Below, in pieces: positions 48,306 through 57,254 of a DNA stretch of 64,000 nucleotides; position 1 is the first letter of the stretch; every line of letters begins with the position of its first letter. Source of the DNA: Planctomycetia bacterium. GTDB taxonomy: Bacteria; Planctomycetota; Planctomycetia; Pirellulales; JACPPG01. The notes beneath the pieces are model-generated. The model saw only the letters and a program-made list of their open reading frames with translations. It was not told the origin of the DNA and did no database searches. A program made the position numbers and the translations under genes. The stretch lies in NCBI GenBank assembly GCA_016191115.1, contig JACPPG010000051.1, positions 35,860-99,859 of the forward strand, given 5' to 3'.

Positions 48306-48431
48306 GGCGGCGGCTCCTCGCTACCCCAATACACAATCGTCAGTCTAACAGATTCTTCGCGGGATCGCGGGCAAACGAAAAGGGGGGCCGTTTGATCATC
48401 GGTGGAATCTGGGGCAGGAAGGGCTGGGTGC

Positions 48432-48448
48432 CACTGGCTTCGCCAGTG
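48432..48448. repeat. CACTGGC-TTC-GCCAGTG hairpin
   Basis: Seven-base stem behind GGGTGC, a second copy of the motif at 3841-3862. A half-copy CACTGGCC...GAGCCAGTGG follows at 48471-48490. It lies in the gene-free gap 48306-48865, which also holds repeat copy 4. Confidence 0.5.
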
Positions 48449-48561
48449 CTGGACATCGAACTCAAGGACGCACTGGCCGAGCCAGTGGCAAACTGGTTGG
48501 CACGGCCTGACTATCGTAATTGGCGGCGCCACCGCTACGAAAGCCCCTGCCAGGAGCGCCC

Positions 48562-48716
48562 AGGGCCGTTCACAGATTCAAGCTGGACGGCGGCGCACCG
48601 GCGGGAAAGTGGGACAGGCACCGAGCCGAAACGTTGGTCTGAAAGGGCTTGCGCTGTTTATGCTCGGAGCCAGTCCCATTTTCCCGCCTCGCCATTTTGA
48701 AAAACAGAATGGCCCT
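48562..48716 (+). mobile_element. 155-bp palindromic element, copy 4 (reference copy)
   Basis: The tips are AGGGCCGTTC and GAATGGCCCT. Inside, the arm at 48600-48625 (GGCGGGAAAGTGGGACAGGC and on) is complementary to 48663-48688 (CTCGGAGCCAGTCCCATTTT and on) with three mismatches over 26 bases, around a loop of 37. A 16-bp direct repeat, CCCTGCCAGGAGCGCC, lies at 48545-48560 and 48713-48728. No coding sequence is present. The GGGACAGGC / GCCAGTCCC arms resemble palindromes mobilised by REP-associated tyrosine transposases, but the target duplications are not expected from that enzyme type. Confidence 0.9.
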
Positions 48717-48865
48717 GCCAGGAGCGCCGGCCAAACGAAAAGCCGCGATACCCAATCGGCCGGCGTGGGGTTAGACTACGCAGGCCCCGGCCGCCTGGGC
48801 TTTGACCAAGGTGTTCGGGGCCCATGCGGCCGATCACCACCTTCATCACGCGTTTCGAGGGCGAG

Positions 48866-50683
48866 ATGGCAATGACACTTCGCGATGGTAAGTTCGCCGT
48901 CGCCGTTTTCGCGGCGGCCGCCGTTTGGTTGGTCACGATTGACGCGGCACGGGCCGAAAACGCGGACGCCGCCACGCCAACGATCGGCGCCAAGATCAAG
49001 GACTTCACGCTGGCCGACTTCCGTGGCAAGAAGCTCGCTCTGGGCGATCTGGCCGACAAGGACCTGGTGGTCGTCGCCTTCCTCGGCAACGAATGCCCGC
49101 TCTCGAAACTGTACGGCCCACGGCTCGAGGAGCTCCACAAGGAGTTCGCCGCCCGCGGCGTCGCCTTCGTCGGCATTAACGCCAACCAGCAAGACACGCC
49201 CACCGAGGTCGCGGCGTACGTTCGCACGAGCGAGATCACGTTCCCGCTACTCAAGGACCCCGGCAACGTCGTGGCCGATCAATTCGCCGCGCAGCGGACG
49301 CCCGAAGTCTTCTTGCTCGACAAAGACCGCACCGTGCGCTACCACGGGCGGATCGACGATCAGTACGGCCTGGGCTCTAGCTCGGGCTATTCCAAGCCCA
49401 AGGTCAAAAGCCGCGACCTGGCGGTGGCGATCGAGGAGCTGCTGGCCGGCAAGACCGTGAGCGCAAGCGCGACTGAGTCGCCAGGCTGCTTGATCGGCCG
49501 CGTGGCGAAAACCGCGCCGCACGGCGACGTGACCTATTCGAACCAGATCGCGCGGTTCCTGCAGAAGCGGTGCGTCGAATGCCACCGGCCGGGCGAGGTC
49601 GCGCCATTCTCGCTGTTGGACTATAGCGAAGTGGTCGGCTGGGCCGAGACCATGCTCGAAGTGATCGACGAGGGGCGGATGCCTCCTTGGTTCGCCAATC
49701 CGGAGCATGGACATTTCCTGAACGACGCGCGGCTCACGAGCGAGGAGAAGCAGCTCTTTCGCCAGTGGGTCAAGAACGGCTGCCCGGAAGGCGACAAGAA
49801 GGACCTGCCGCCGCCGCGCGAGTTTGTGGCTGGCTGGCAGATCGGCCAGCCGGACCAGGTCGTGTACATGAGCGACAAGCCGTACCAGGTCCCGGCCGAA
49901 GGCGTGGTTGCCTACCAGTATTTCGCCGTCGATCCAGGCTTCAAGGAAGACAAGTGGGTGCAGGCAGTCGAGGCGCGGCCGGGCAACAGGGCCGTGGTGC
50001 ATCACATCATCGCCTTCGCGCAGGCGCCGCGGCGCGGCGGCGATTTCCGCGGCGGTGGCGGCCTGGCCGGCTACGCGCCGGGCGACCGCGCGAGAATCTA
50101 CCCGCCAGGCGTGGCCACGTTCGTCCCGGCCGGCTCGAAGATTATCTTCCAGATGCACTACACGCCCAACGGCACGGCGCAGGAGGACCGCAGCTACGTG
50201 GGCATTAAGTTTGCCGACCCGGCGACGGTGAAGAAGCGTGCCCGCGGCGGCGCGGCCGGGAACCGGTGGTTCGTCATCCCGCCGGGGGCCGACAACCATG
50301 AAGTCGTTTCCGAGCACCTCTTCGGCGGCGAAGCACTTTTAACCACGCTCTTCCCGCACATGCACCTGCGCGGCAAGTCGTTCCGGTACGAGGCCAAGTA
50401 TCCCGACGGGACGAGCGAAGTCCTTCTCGACGTGCCGCACTACGACTTCAACTGGCAGTTGCGCTATGAGCTGGCCGAGCCGAAGCTGATGCCCAAGGGC
50501 ACAAAGCTCGTGTGCACGGCGCACTACGACAACTCGGAAGAGAACCTGGCCAACCCCAACCCCAAGGACACGGTCCGCTGGGGCGACCAGACGTGGGAAG
50601 AGATGATGATCGGGTTCTTCTCGACGATCCCGATCCAAGACGACGTGGGGACGGAATCGGCCGATTCGGCGGACGGGGAGTGA
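48866..50683 (+). CDS. redoxin, heme-c and copper-monooxygenase-like fusion protein
   Basis: A secreted 605-residue protein with a signal peptide (FAVAVFAAAAVWLVTIDAARA). The first domain (about 30-200) is peroxiredoxin/TlpA-like with GNECPLSKLY as the Cys site and FVGINANQQD. Then a cytochrome-c-like segment has a single heme motif (KRCVECHRPGEVAPFSLLDY). The C-terminal half looks like a dopamine beta-monooxygenase fold: VVHHIIAFA, IFQMHYTPNG and PHMHLRGKSF supply the His-rich copper ligands. This triple fusion is known mainly from planctomycetes and relatives. ATG 48866 has GAGGGCGAG before it; the ATG at 48824 is in frame but weaker. Confidence 0.9.
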   Translation: MAMTLRDGKFAVAVFAAAAVWLVTIDAARAENADAATPTIGAKIKDFTLADFRGKKLALGDLADKDLVVVAFLGNECPLSKLYGPRLEELHKEFAARGVAFVGINANQQDTPTEVAAYVRTSEITFPLLKDPGNVVADQFAAQRTPEVFLLDKDRTVRYHGRIDDQYGLGSSSGYSKPKVKSRDLAVAIEELLAGKTVSASATESPGCLIGRVAKTAPHGDVTYSNQIARFLQKRCVECHRPGEVAPFSLLDYSEVVGWAETMLEVIDEGRMPPWFANPEHGHFLNDARLTSEEKQLFRQWVKNGCPEGDKKDLPPPREFVAGWQIGQPDQVVYMSDKPYQVPAEGVVAYQYFAVDPGFKEDKWVQAVEARPGNRAVVHHIIAFAQAPRRGGDFRGGGGLAGYAPGDRARIYPPGVATFVPAGSKIIFQMHYTPNGTAQEDRSYVGIKFADPATVKKRARGGAAGNRWFVIPPGADNHEVVSEHLFGGEALLTTLFPHMHLRGKSFRYEAKYPDGTSEVLLDVPHYDFNWQLRYELAEPKLMPKGTKLVCTAHYDNSEENLANPNPKDTVRWGDQTWEEMMIGFFSTIPIQDDVGTESADSADGE

Positions 50684-50792
50684 GGGCGCCGAGGGCTGCG
50701 CGGAGATACTGCGGTACACTCAAGGCTGCTATCGTCTCAATCGTCGCCGGGACGGAGCACGCCTCGTTGAAACGCCGTACGCTTCGCGCATC

Positions 50793-52376
50793 ATGACCAC
50801 ACCGCTCGACGCACAAGGGCAGCACGCCGCGGTTCGCCGGCTGCTGGCCGAGCCGGGCACGTACCCTGACCGCCCGAGCAAGGTGGATCTCATCGAGACG
50901 CACATTTCGTGTGTCTTCGTCACCGACCAGTTGGTGTACAAGCTGAAGAAGCCGGTGCACTTCGAGTTCGTCGATTTCAGCACCGCCCTGGCAAGGCACA
51001 CCGCGTGCGAGGAGGAGGTCCGCCTGAATCGCCGTCTGGCGCCGCATGTGTATCTCGACGTGCTGCCGATCACCGAGGGCGCCGGCGGTGGGCTCGCGCT
51101 CGGCGGGAGCGGGACGCCGATCGACTGGGTGGTGCGGATGCGCCGCCTGCCGATCGAGCGGACGCTCGAAGCACGCGTCCGCGCCGGCATCCTCTCGCCC
51201 GACGAAGTGGCGGCGCTGGCCCGCGTGCTGGGGGATTTCTACGCCAAGGCGCCGCCGCTGGCGATCGATCCGAACGAATATCGCGGCGCGATCGAAGCGC
51301 ACGTGCGGGCGAACCTCCGCGACCTGGCCGAGAATCCGAACGCCGACCAGCGCGACCGGTCGCGGGCCGTGCACGCGGCACAGCTTGAGTTTTTGACTCT
51401 CCGGCCGGCGGTTTTTGACGCGCGGGTCGAGGCCGGGGCGATCATCGACGGCCACGGCGACTTGCGGCCGGAGCACTGTTGCCTGACCGACCCGCCGGTG
51501 GTGTTCGACTGCCTGGAGTTCGATCCGCGGCTGCGGCGGCTCGACGTAGCGGATGAGCTGGCGTTTCTGGCCGTCGAGTGCCAACGGCTGGGCGCCGCGT
51601 GGGTTGGCGAACAGGTGCTCGAAGCGTGCCTCGCCCGCCGCGGTGATCGGCCGCCCGACGCCCTGGTGGCGTTCTACAAGAGCTACCGCGCCTGCGTGCG
51701 GGCCAAGGTGGCGGTGCTTCGCGCCGCTCAACTACCGCCGGACAAGGCCCGTCACGCGCTGGACGAGGCGACCGGCTACCTGCGGCTGGCCGACGAACAT
51801 ACGCGCGAATTCGCACGGCCCATCGCGATCGTCACGAGTGGGCTGATGGGGAGCGGCAAATCGACGCTCGCCGGCGCACTTGCCGAGAAGTTCGCACTCG
51901 ACGTGCTTTCGACCGATGCGATCCGCCGCGACCTGTTTGGCGCGCCTGACGAGCGCGCGGACTATGCTGCCGGACGGTACGCGCCCGAGGGCCGTCGCCG
52001 CGTATACGACGAGCTGTTGCGGCGCGCGGAGGCGACGCTCGCCGCCCGCCGCGGCGTCATCTTGGACGCCACATTCTTGTCGGCCGAGCTGCTGCGCCGC
52101 GCTGTATCGATGGCACGAACGGCCGAGGCCAGCGCGCTTGTCGTGCGATGCGAGTGTCCCGACGCCGTGGCGCGCGGGCGGATCGCCGCGCGGATCGCCA
52201 CTGGCAAAGGCCTGTCGGACGCCCGACCGGAGTTTTTCGACGAGCAACTTGCGGAGCTGGAGGCGATCCCGCCGGATGTGCCGCACTTGATGGTGGACAC
52301 GACCGCGCCTCTTGTAGAACGCATTGACGCGGTCGTGGCGCGGCTGCGCGCGGCAACGGCGCCGCTAAGCGACTGA
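50793..52376 (+). CDS. bifunctional aminoglycoside phosphotransferase-like and AAA ATPase/kinase
   Basis: A 527-residue cytoplasmic protein of the COG2187/COG0645 type. The N-terminal half (LIETHISCVFVTDQLVYKLK, EVRLNRRLAPHVYLDV, DGHGDLRPEHCCL) is kinase-like, the last motif being the catalytic HGD loop. The C-terminal half is a P-loop kinase with VTSGLMGSGKSTLAGALAEK (Walker A) and VILDATFLSAELL. The cognate substrate is unknown. ATG 50793. It overlaps nothing and ends 38 bases before the convergent M50 gene. Confidence 0.92.
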   Translation: MTTPLDAQGQHAAVRRLLAEPGTYPDRPSKVDLIETHISCVFVTDQLVYKLKKPVHFEFVDFSTALARHTACEEEVRLNRRLAPHVYLDVLPITEGAGGGLALGGSGTPIDWVVRMRRLPIERTLEARVRAGILSPDEVAALARVLGDFYAKAPPLAIDPNEYRGAIEAHVRANLRDLAENPNADQRDRSRAVHAAQLEFLTLRPAVFDARVEAGAIIDGHGDLRPEHCCLTDPPVVFDCLEFDPRLRRLDVADELAFLAVECQRLGAAWVGEQVLEACLARRGDRPPDALVAFYKSYRACVRAKVAVLRAAQLPPDKARHALDEATGYLRLADEHTREFARPIAIVTSGLMGSGKSTLAGALAEKFALDVLSTDAIRRDLFGAPDERADYAAGRYAPEGRRRVYDELLRRAEATLAARRGVILDATFLSAELLRRAVSMARTAEASALVVRCECPDAVARGRIAARIATGKGLSDARPEFFDEQLAELEAIPPDVPHLMVDTTAPLVERIDAVVARLRAATAPLSD

Positions 52377-52414
52377 TCGCGGGATCTTGCCGCCTGCGAC
52401 GATTTATTTCCGAG

Positions 52415-53542
52415 CTAGGCACGGTCGGCCGAGCCTCTTGCCGCCGGGCGCGGCTTGCGCTGCTTTAGCGCGCTGTGGATCATCATCAACTCGCCGACGT
52501 TTTCCAACGTCACCAGGCCGACCAGTTGCCCCGCGTGTACGACCGGCAGCGTGGGACAGCTCCCTTCGTTCATGCGGCGCAAGGTGGCGTCGAGCATCTC
52601 GGTGTCTTCCACGGTCCCGCAGTCGGCCTGCATGTGGTCGCGCACCCGGCCGTCGGTTCCTCCTTCGGCCAGCGCCTTGAGCACGTTAAGGCGGGGCAGC
52701 AAGCCGACGACGCGGCCACCCTCGACGACGGGAAAATCCTGCTGCGCCCCGGCCAAGAGCTCGGACGTGGCGACTTCCAACGTGTCGTCGGGCTGTAGCG
52801 CGCGGAAGCGAGTCATCATGGCATCGCGGACTGGGACGCCGCGAAACGCCGAGCGCATCTCGACCATGTGGGCCTCTTCCTGCGCGCCCAAATACACGAA
52901 TAGCGCGATGAAGATCAAGAACGGGTTGTGAAGCACGAACAGGCCGGCAATGCCGAACAGGATCGCCATCACTTGCCCAATGCTGGCGGCCACCTGCGTC
53001 GCCCCCACGTAGTCCCCAGAAAAGTGCGCGATTACGGCCCGCAGCACGCGACCGCCGTCCATGGGAAAGGCGGGCAGCATGTTGAATAGCACGAGAAAGA
53101 TGTTGACCGCCAGCAACTGGACGAGAAAGCCGGCCCCCTCGAGCGAGCTCACGTCGAATGCCGTCGCGCCGGCGGCTGCCAGCAGGAATACCAGGAGCAC
53201 GGCGGCGATCAGCACGTTGACGGCCGGACCGGCCAGGGCGACCCAGAACTCCTGGATCGGTTCCTCGGGCATGCGTTCCAGCCGCGCCAGCCCGCCGATC
53301 GGCAAGAGCGTGATGTCGCGCGTCCGTATGCCGTAGTGCTTTGCGGCCAGGGCATGCCCCAACTCGTGCAGCACGACGCAGCCGAAGATGGCCAGCACAA
53401 AAACGACGCTTTCCAGCACGCCGGCGGCCGTGGCCCCCTCGGTCCACCGCATCATCACGATCCAGCCGATCACAAGCAGGAACGTCCAGTGGACGTAGAT
53501 GCCGATGCTAGCGACAGAACCAAGTTTCCAGGACCATCTCAT
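52415..53542 (-). CDS. site-2 protease family (M50) membrane protein with CBS domains
   Basis: An intramembrane metalloprotease of 375 residues. VVLHELGHALAAKHYG carries the HExxH zinc motif in a membrane helix, and MLPAFPMDGGRVLRAVI has the second motif with the third ligand Asp. About six membrane helices are followed by two CBS domains (VRDAMMTRFRALQPDDTLEV and DHMQADCGTVEDTEMLDATL). This layout is that of the SpoIVFB-like group; CBS domains sense adenine nucleotides. ATG 53542. The next gene upstream (53612) starts on the same strand, so they could be cotranscribed. Confidence 0.93.
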   Translation of the reverse strand: MRWSWKLGSVASIGIYVHWTFLLVIGWIVMMRWTEGATAAGVLESVVFVLAIFGCVVLHELGHALAAKHYGIRTRDITLLPIGGLARLERMPEEPIQEFWVALAGPAVNVLIAAVLLVFLLAAAGATAFDVSSLEGAGFLVQLLAVNIFLVLFNMLPAFPMDGGRVLRAVIAHFSGDYVGATQVAASIGQVMAILFGIAGLFVLHNPFLIFIALFVYLGAQEEAHMVEMRSAFRGVPVRDAMMTRFRALQPDDTLEVATSELLAGAQQDFPVVEGGRVVGLLPRLNVLKALAEGGTDGRVRDHMQADCGTVEDTEMLDATLRRMNEGSCPTLPVVHAGQLVGLVTLENVGELMMIHSALKQRKPRPAARGSADRA

Positions 53543-53611
53543 GGCGATGTGCCTGCGACGGAGCGCGCGCGGCCTGACCGTACGGCGACCGCTTGCGCGC
53601 TGCCAGCAGGG

Positions 53612-53977
53612 TTACTTCTTCTCAGCGTCGAGCTTGGCGAGAAACTTATCGGGGTCTTTCTCGATCGCGTCCTTGCAGCCTTCGCAGCACAAGAACACGT
53701 CGCGCTCCTTGACGGTCACCTTGTAGGGCATGCCCATCGAGCCCAGCGGCTCGTCGCTCACCAGGCACACTTTTTGGGCCTCTGCGATCTTGCGATCGGC
53801 CTCGGGGAGCTGCGCCATCGCGGCCTGGATTTCGGCCGTCTTGTCGTCCTCGGGCGCCGGGACGCTCGCCTGCGGTGGATTCTGTTTGGGAGACGCAGCG
53901 TGCTTCGAGCAGCCGGCAACGCCAACAGCAACGACGATGCCAGCCGTCAGGGCGATTGCTCCGAATGGGCGGGCCAT
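53612..53977 (-). CDS. lipoprotein with a Cys-rich metal-site domain (YHS/TRASH-like)
   Basis: A 121-residue lipoprotein starting at ATG 53977, with GGAGG five bases upstream. The signal peptide ends VAVGVAGCSKH, with the lipobox Cys at about 23. The body ends in VCLVSDEPLGSMGMPYKVTV followed by KERDVFLCCEGCKDAIEKDP, which matches the heavy-metal-associated YHS/TRASH type of fold in planctomycete periplasmic proteins (CPV/C...LGSMG...VFLCC.GC). It may bind copper or another soft metal. The frame upstream passes through repeat copy 5 and is not coding. Confidence 0.85.
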   Translation of the reverse strand: MARPFGAIALTAGIVVAVGVAGCSKHAASPKQNPPQASVPAPEDDKTAEIQAAMAQLPEADRKIAEAQKVCLVSDEPLGSMGMPYKVTVKERDVFLCCEGCKDAIEKDPDKFLAKLDAEKK

Positions 53978-54073
53978 AAGAGCCTCCGTGGGTTGGTGAA
54001 TCGTGGGACCGAAACCGTACGCCACGATACCCCATGCGAAGAACCCGGCATAGGGCCGGCCCGGGAGTCGAGG

Positions 54074-54214
54074 AGGGCCATTCTGTTTTTCAAAATGGCG
54101 AGGCGGGAAAATGGGACTGGCTCCGAGCATAAACAGCGCAAGTCCTTTCAGACGAACGTTGCGTCTCGGTGCCTGTCCCACTTTCCCGCCGGTGCGCCGC
54201 CGGCAAGCTTGAAT
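54074..54214 (-). mobile_element. 155-bp palindromic element, copy 5, truncated at its plus-strand right end
   Basis: Starts AGGGCCATTC at 54074 and matches the family as far as GCTTGAAT at 54214, then breaks. The missing tip would be CTGTGAACGGCCCT. No target duplication is found, unlike the other five copies. The break lies directly before the ATG of the DUF1080 gene at 54215. Confidence 0.85.
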
Positions 54215-55345
54215 ATGGTCGGCTGCGCGGTCCCTGGCCTGGCCGATACCGATACCTTCACGATGTCGCTATTCAACGGCCGCGACCTGGCAGGCTGGCA
54301 CGTCACGCGGTGCGAGGCGGGCGTCGAAGACGGCCTCCTGGTCCTCAAAGACGGCAACGGATTCGTCCGCACCGATCATCGCTACCGCGACTTCGTGCTG
54401 GAGCTGGATTGGAGAGCCCGCAAGACGGAGAAGTGGGATTCGGGCATCTATTTCCGCTCGGAGCTGCCGGGCGAAACGGGGCGGCCGTGGCCCACGCGAT
54501 ACCAAGTCAACCTGGCCGAGGGGCAAGAAGGGAACGTCAAGGACCTCAAGGGGGCGGCGAGCACGGGACTGGTGAAGCCGGGCGAGTGGAACCACTTCAA
54601 GCTGTCCGTGACCGGCGCCAGCGCGGAGCTGGAGATCAACGGCCGCCCGGCGTGGCGCGCCGGGAGCGTCGAGCCCGCGGACGGCTACGTGGGCCTGCAG
54701 GCTGAGGTGCCGCTGGGCGGGCAGTTCGAGTTCCGCAATATCACGATCACCGAGATCGGCTACCGTTCCCTCTTGGCCAAGGACGCGCTCGCGGGCGAGC
54801 ATTGGCTGTGGGAAGGCTCCGACGCCGATGCCGCCAAATGCTGGCAGATCGACGGAGATGAGTTGGTATGCACGGGTCAGCCGGGCCCGTGGCTGCGCAG
54901 CCGCGAGCAGTACGGCGATTTCGACGTGCGGCTGGAGTACAAGCTGAAGCCGGGCGGGAACTCCGGCGTGTACCTGCGGGTGCCCCGCGGCGGCGCCCAT
55001 CGCGGACGCGAGCTGGCCGGCGGTCCGACGGGCGCCGAGGTGCAGCTTTTGGACGACGCGTCGGAGCGGTACCGCACGATCCAGCCATCTCAATCCTCGG
55101 CCAGCATCTACAAGGTCGTGGCCGCGTCGAAGCACGTCAGCCGCCCGGCCGGCGAGTGGAACACGCTTGGGATCAATTGCCGTGGCACGACCTATCGCGT
55201 CACGCACAACGGCGTGGTGGTCATGGACGCGGACGCCAAGACATATCCTGAGTTGGCCGACCGGATGGTCCGCGGCTACCTCGGCCTGCAAAACCACAAC
55301 GAGCACGTGTGGTTCCGCAACATCCGCATCGGACCGGCGGAGTAG
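54215..55345 (+). CDS. two-domain DUF1080 (3-keto-disaccharide hydrolase-like) protein, probably 5'-truncated
   Basis: A 376-residue protein with two DUF1080 domains. The first starts TFTMSLFNGRDLAGWHVTRC and has FVRTDHRYRDFVLELDWRAR and SGIYFRSELPG; the second has WQIDGDELVCTGQPG, GDFDVRLEYKLKPGGNSGVYLR and ASIYKVVAASKHVSRPAGEW. Each ends in the family motif GLQ(A/N)..., with FRNI at the end. Its N-terminus MVGCAVPGLADTDTF looks like only the last part of a signal peptide (cleavage after PGLA). The start codon follows directly on the broken end of repeat copy 5, so the native promoter, ribosome site and most of the signal sequence seem to be gone. It may not be expressed or exported. Confidence 0.75.
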   Translation: MVGCAVPGLADTDTFTMSLFNGRDLAGWHVTRCEAGVEDGLLVLKDGNGFVRTDHRYRDFVLELDWRARKTEKWDSGIYFRSELPGETGRPWPTRYQVNLAEGQEGNVKDLKGAASTGLVKPGEWNHFKLSVTGASAELEINGRPAWRAGSVEPADGYVGLQAEVPLGGQFEFRNITITEIGYRSLLAKDALAGEHWLWEGSDADAAKCWQIDGDELVCTGQPGPWLRSREQYGDFDVRLEYKLKPGGNSGVYLRVPRGGAHRGRELAGGPTGAEVQLLDDASERYRTIQPSQSSASIYKVVAASKHVSRPAGEWNTLGINCRGTTYRVTHNGVVVMDADAKTYPELADRMVRGYLGLQNHNEHVWFRNIRIGPAE

Positions 55346-55428
55346 CCGGACAAAGAAGGCGGAGATGGATCACGAAAGCACGACAGCATGAAAAAGGCAT
55401 TGAATTCGACGGAAATCGGCCCGTGTCC

Positions 55429-55583
55429 AGGGCCGTTCACAGATTCAAGCTTGCCGGCGGCTCACCGGCGGGAAAGTGGGACAGGCACCGAGACGCAACG
55501 TTGGTCTGAAAGGACTTGCGCGGTTTATGCTCGGAGCCAGTCCCATTTTCCCGCCTCGCCATTTTGAAAAACAGAATGACCCT
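55429..55583 (+). mobile_element. 155-bp palindromic element, copy 6
   Basis: The tips are AGGGCCGTTC and GAATGACCCT. An 8-bp direct repeat CCGTGTCC lies at 55421-55428 and 55588-55595 (GGCCCGTGTCC against GGGGCCGTGTCC, with a small change). It starts 83 bases after the DUF1080 stop and lies about 1.2 kb from copy 5 in opposite orientation. Confidence 0.85.
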
Positions 55584-55684
55584 GGGGCCGTGTCCGTCGG
55601 TCAGCCCTCACGTTCTTCTTCTGCATTTTTCGTGGTTTCGTGCTTTCGTGATTCGATCGTCGCAGGGCGCCAGGGGCGGCGCGA

Positions 55685-55706
55685 TGGTGCTCGCAGAGCA
55701 CCCTAC
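55685..55706. repeat. inverted GTAGGGTGC palindrome
   Basis: TGGTGCTCGCAGAGCACCCT plus AC is the reverse complement of the 22308 copy. It lies just past the PH-protein stop (55747), on the side where its transcript would terminate. Confidence 0.55.
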
Positions 55707-55746
55707 ATCCGTAGCTGCCTACTGCCCTCTGCCTGCTACTCCCGCC

Positions 55747-56256
55747 TCACACCGCGGCCGGCTGATGGGCGAGCGCCTTCTTGACCGACGCGTTCGCCCG
55801 CTGCGCCTTCAAGCACACCTGCTTGAACGTGTCGGGCCGCGGCACGCCGGAGATGCGGAACGTCTCGAGGGTGCCCTTACGAAAGATCATCTCGCCGGCC
55901 GGATACCACGCCTGGCCGGGCAGGACCTGGATGTCGATCGCGTCGAAGTCGTCGAGCGAGACCCAACTTTCGGCCCTGGGCTTGATCCCCTTTTCGATCA
56001 TGAGCCGGCGGTTAGTCAGCCGGTAGCGGCGGTTGAAGCCAGGCGCCAAGAGGAGAAAGAACAGCCCGAGCGCCACCGGGATCGAGACGAGCGCCCACAG
56101 GTTGCCGAGGGTGAAAATGTTCCCGACGCCGACACGGCTCTGGTAGCGGCGACCGAGAAAGCGGCCCAAGCCGGTGACGGCGATCGTGGGCCAGACGGTG
56201 GTGATCGTGACCTCGCCCAACTCAGGCGGGGCCAAACCGGCAATCGGCTGTTTCAT
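55747..56256 (-). CDS. PH-domain (bPH2-type) membrane protein
   Basis: A 169-residue protein with a short N-terminal domain (GEVTITTVWPTIAVTGLGRF), one membrane helix around ALVSIPVALGLFFLLLAP, and a bacterial PH-like domain: YRLTNRRLMIEKGIKPRAES, SLDDFDAIDIQVLPGQAWYP and GEMIFRKGTLETFRISGVPR. This is the bPH2 fold of unknown ligand. ATG 56256; the longer frame to 56604 is not supported. It ends just past the repeat at 55685. Confidence 0.85.
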   Translation of the reverse strand: MKQPIAGLAPPELGEVTITTVWPTIAVTGLGRFLGRRYQSRVGVGNIFTLGNLWALVSIPVALGLFFLLLAPGFNRRYRLTNRRLMIEKGIKPRAESWVSLDDFDAIDIQVLPGQAWYPAGEMIFRKGTLETFRISGVPRPDTFKQVCLKAQRANASVKKALAHQPAAV

Positions 56257-56507
56257 GTCGAACGCTCGCACGCAAACGGGAGGGCACATAAAGCCCGGTG
56301 ATCGCCAGGAAGACCTCGACTCGCCGGTCCAGGAAACCGTCAAAAGTAGCACAGCAGCGGATCGGTCGCCAGCCCCAGGGCGCGGTGGCCGGCGTCCGAA
56401 GAGTGTGTTGGTCGCGCACGGGCGTGCGCTAGTGAAACGTGGTTCATGAAACGCACTTTCGACGGGCCGATCCCCGCGGCTGCGCGAGCCGGTTGGGGCA
56501 GCGGCCT

Positions 56508-57254
56508 TTACTCGCCGCAGCTTTCCTCCAGGTCGCGGATGTACGTTAGCGCATCGTCTACGTCCGGCGTCGCGACGCCGACGCATCGCCCTTCGCGGTC
56601 GCAACGCGACAGGAGCATGAGCTCGTCGTAGTCCGGCGACTCCTCCAGCCGGCGGCGCGAGCGGACGCCCAGCGTGCCGTCGCGCAGGGCGTTGGCCTCC
56701 GAGTGGTGCTCGATCAGCCAGGCCGTGCGGGGCGTGATGTGTCCATCGAGCGCCTCGAGCGCCGCGGCGACGTGGTCCTGTGGATCGAGCGCCTTGCCGA
56801 CGTCGTGCAGAAGCGCCGCCAGCAGGAACTCCTCGTCGTAGGGGAGGTGCTCGCGAGCCAGGTCGAAGACCTGCAAGCTGTGGTAAAGCGCGTCCCCCTC
56901 GGGGTGACTTTGCGGCTTCTGCATCACCTTCTCAAGCGGTAATAGCAATAGCCGATAGGCGTGAAATCGGTCGATTTCGGCAGCGCGGGCAGGCTGTCGC
57001 GGGGCCGTGTCGCCTTTGGGAGCTCCCTCGCCGTCGAGCTCTTGCTGGCGCCGCTCGTCGTCGCACATCCGCGCGAAGACCTCGATCTGCTCGCGGATCT
57101 CGCGCCGGGTGGGCAGGTCCTGGGCCCGAACGGGCTCGGACGAGACGCGTTTCGCCGCCTTCAGCCGGGCACGGAAATACTCCGATTCCTGGCGCCGGTA
57201 CAGAAGCCGGGCGGCCTCCCACGCGATCCGCTGCCGCAATCGTTCGATGGCCAT
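56508..57254 (-). CDS. HD-domain phosphohydrolase-like protein
   Basis: A 248-residue cytoplasmic protein. It opens MAIERLRQRIAWEAARLLYR with a helical region, then an HD domain: DALYHSLQVFDLAREHLPYD and FLLAALLHDVGKALDPQDH give the His and His-Asp, then AWLIEHHSEANALRDGT and SPDYDELMLLSRCDREGRCV, ending in YIRDLEESCGE. Substrate unknown. ATG 57254 was chosen; the frame extends to 57452, which overlaps the palindromic element at 57398. No partner gene is near. Confidence 0.82.
   Translation of the reverse strand: MAIERLRQRIAWEAARLLYRRQESEYFRARLKAAKRVSSEPVRAQDLPTRREIREQIEVFARMCDDERRQQELDGEGAPKGDTAPRQPARAAEIDRFHAYRLLLLPLEKVMQKPQSHPEGDALYHSLQVFDLAREHLPYDEEFLLAALLHDVGKALDPQDHVAAALEALDGHITPRTAWLIEHHSEANALRDGTLGVRSRRRLEESPDYDELMLLSRCDREGRCVGVATPDVDDALTYIRDLEESCGE

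Noticed and set aside
47722..48336. Extension of the diheme cytochrome frame upstream through the TlpA gene
   Set aside because: The extension is Arg-rich and overlaps a well-supported thioredoxin gene in another frame; the TTG at 47721 begins a signal peptide.
53336..54214. In-frame continuation of the DUF1080 gene upstream through repeat copy 5 and the lipoprotein gene
   Set aside because: The residues come from the repeat and the antisense of two other genes. The DUF1080 sequence starts only at 54215.
56257..56507. Longer start for the PH-domain protein (to 56604)
   Set aside because: The extension is Arg/Gly-rich, unconserved in type and overlaps the end of the HD gene; the ATG at 56256 fits the domain start.
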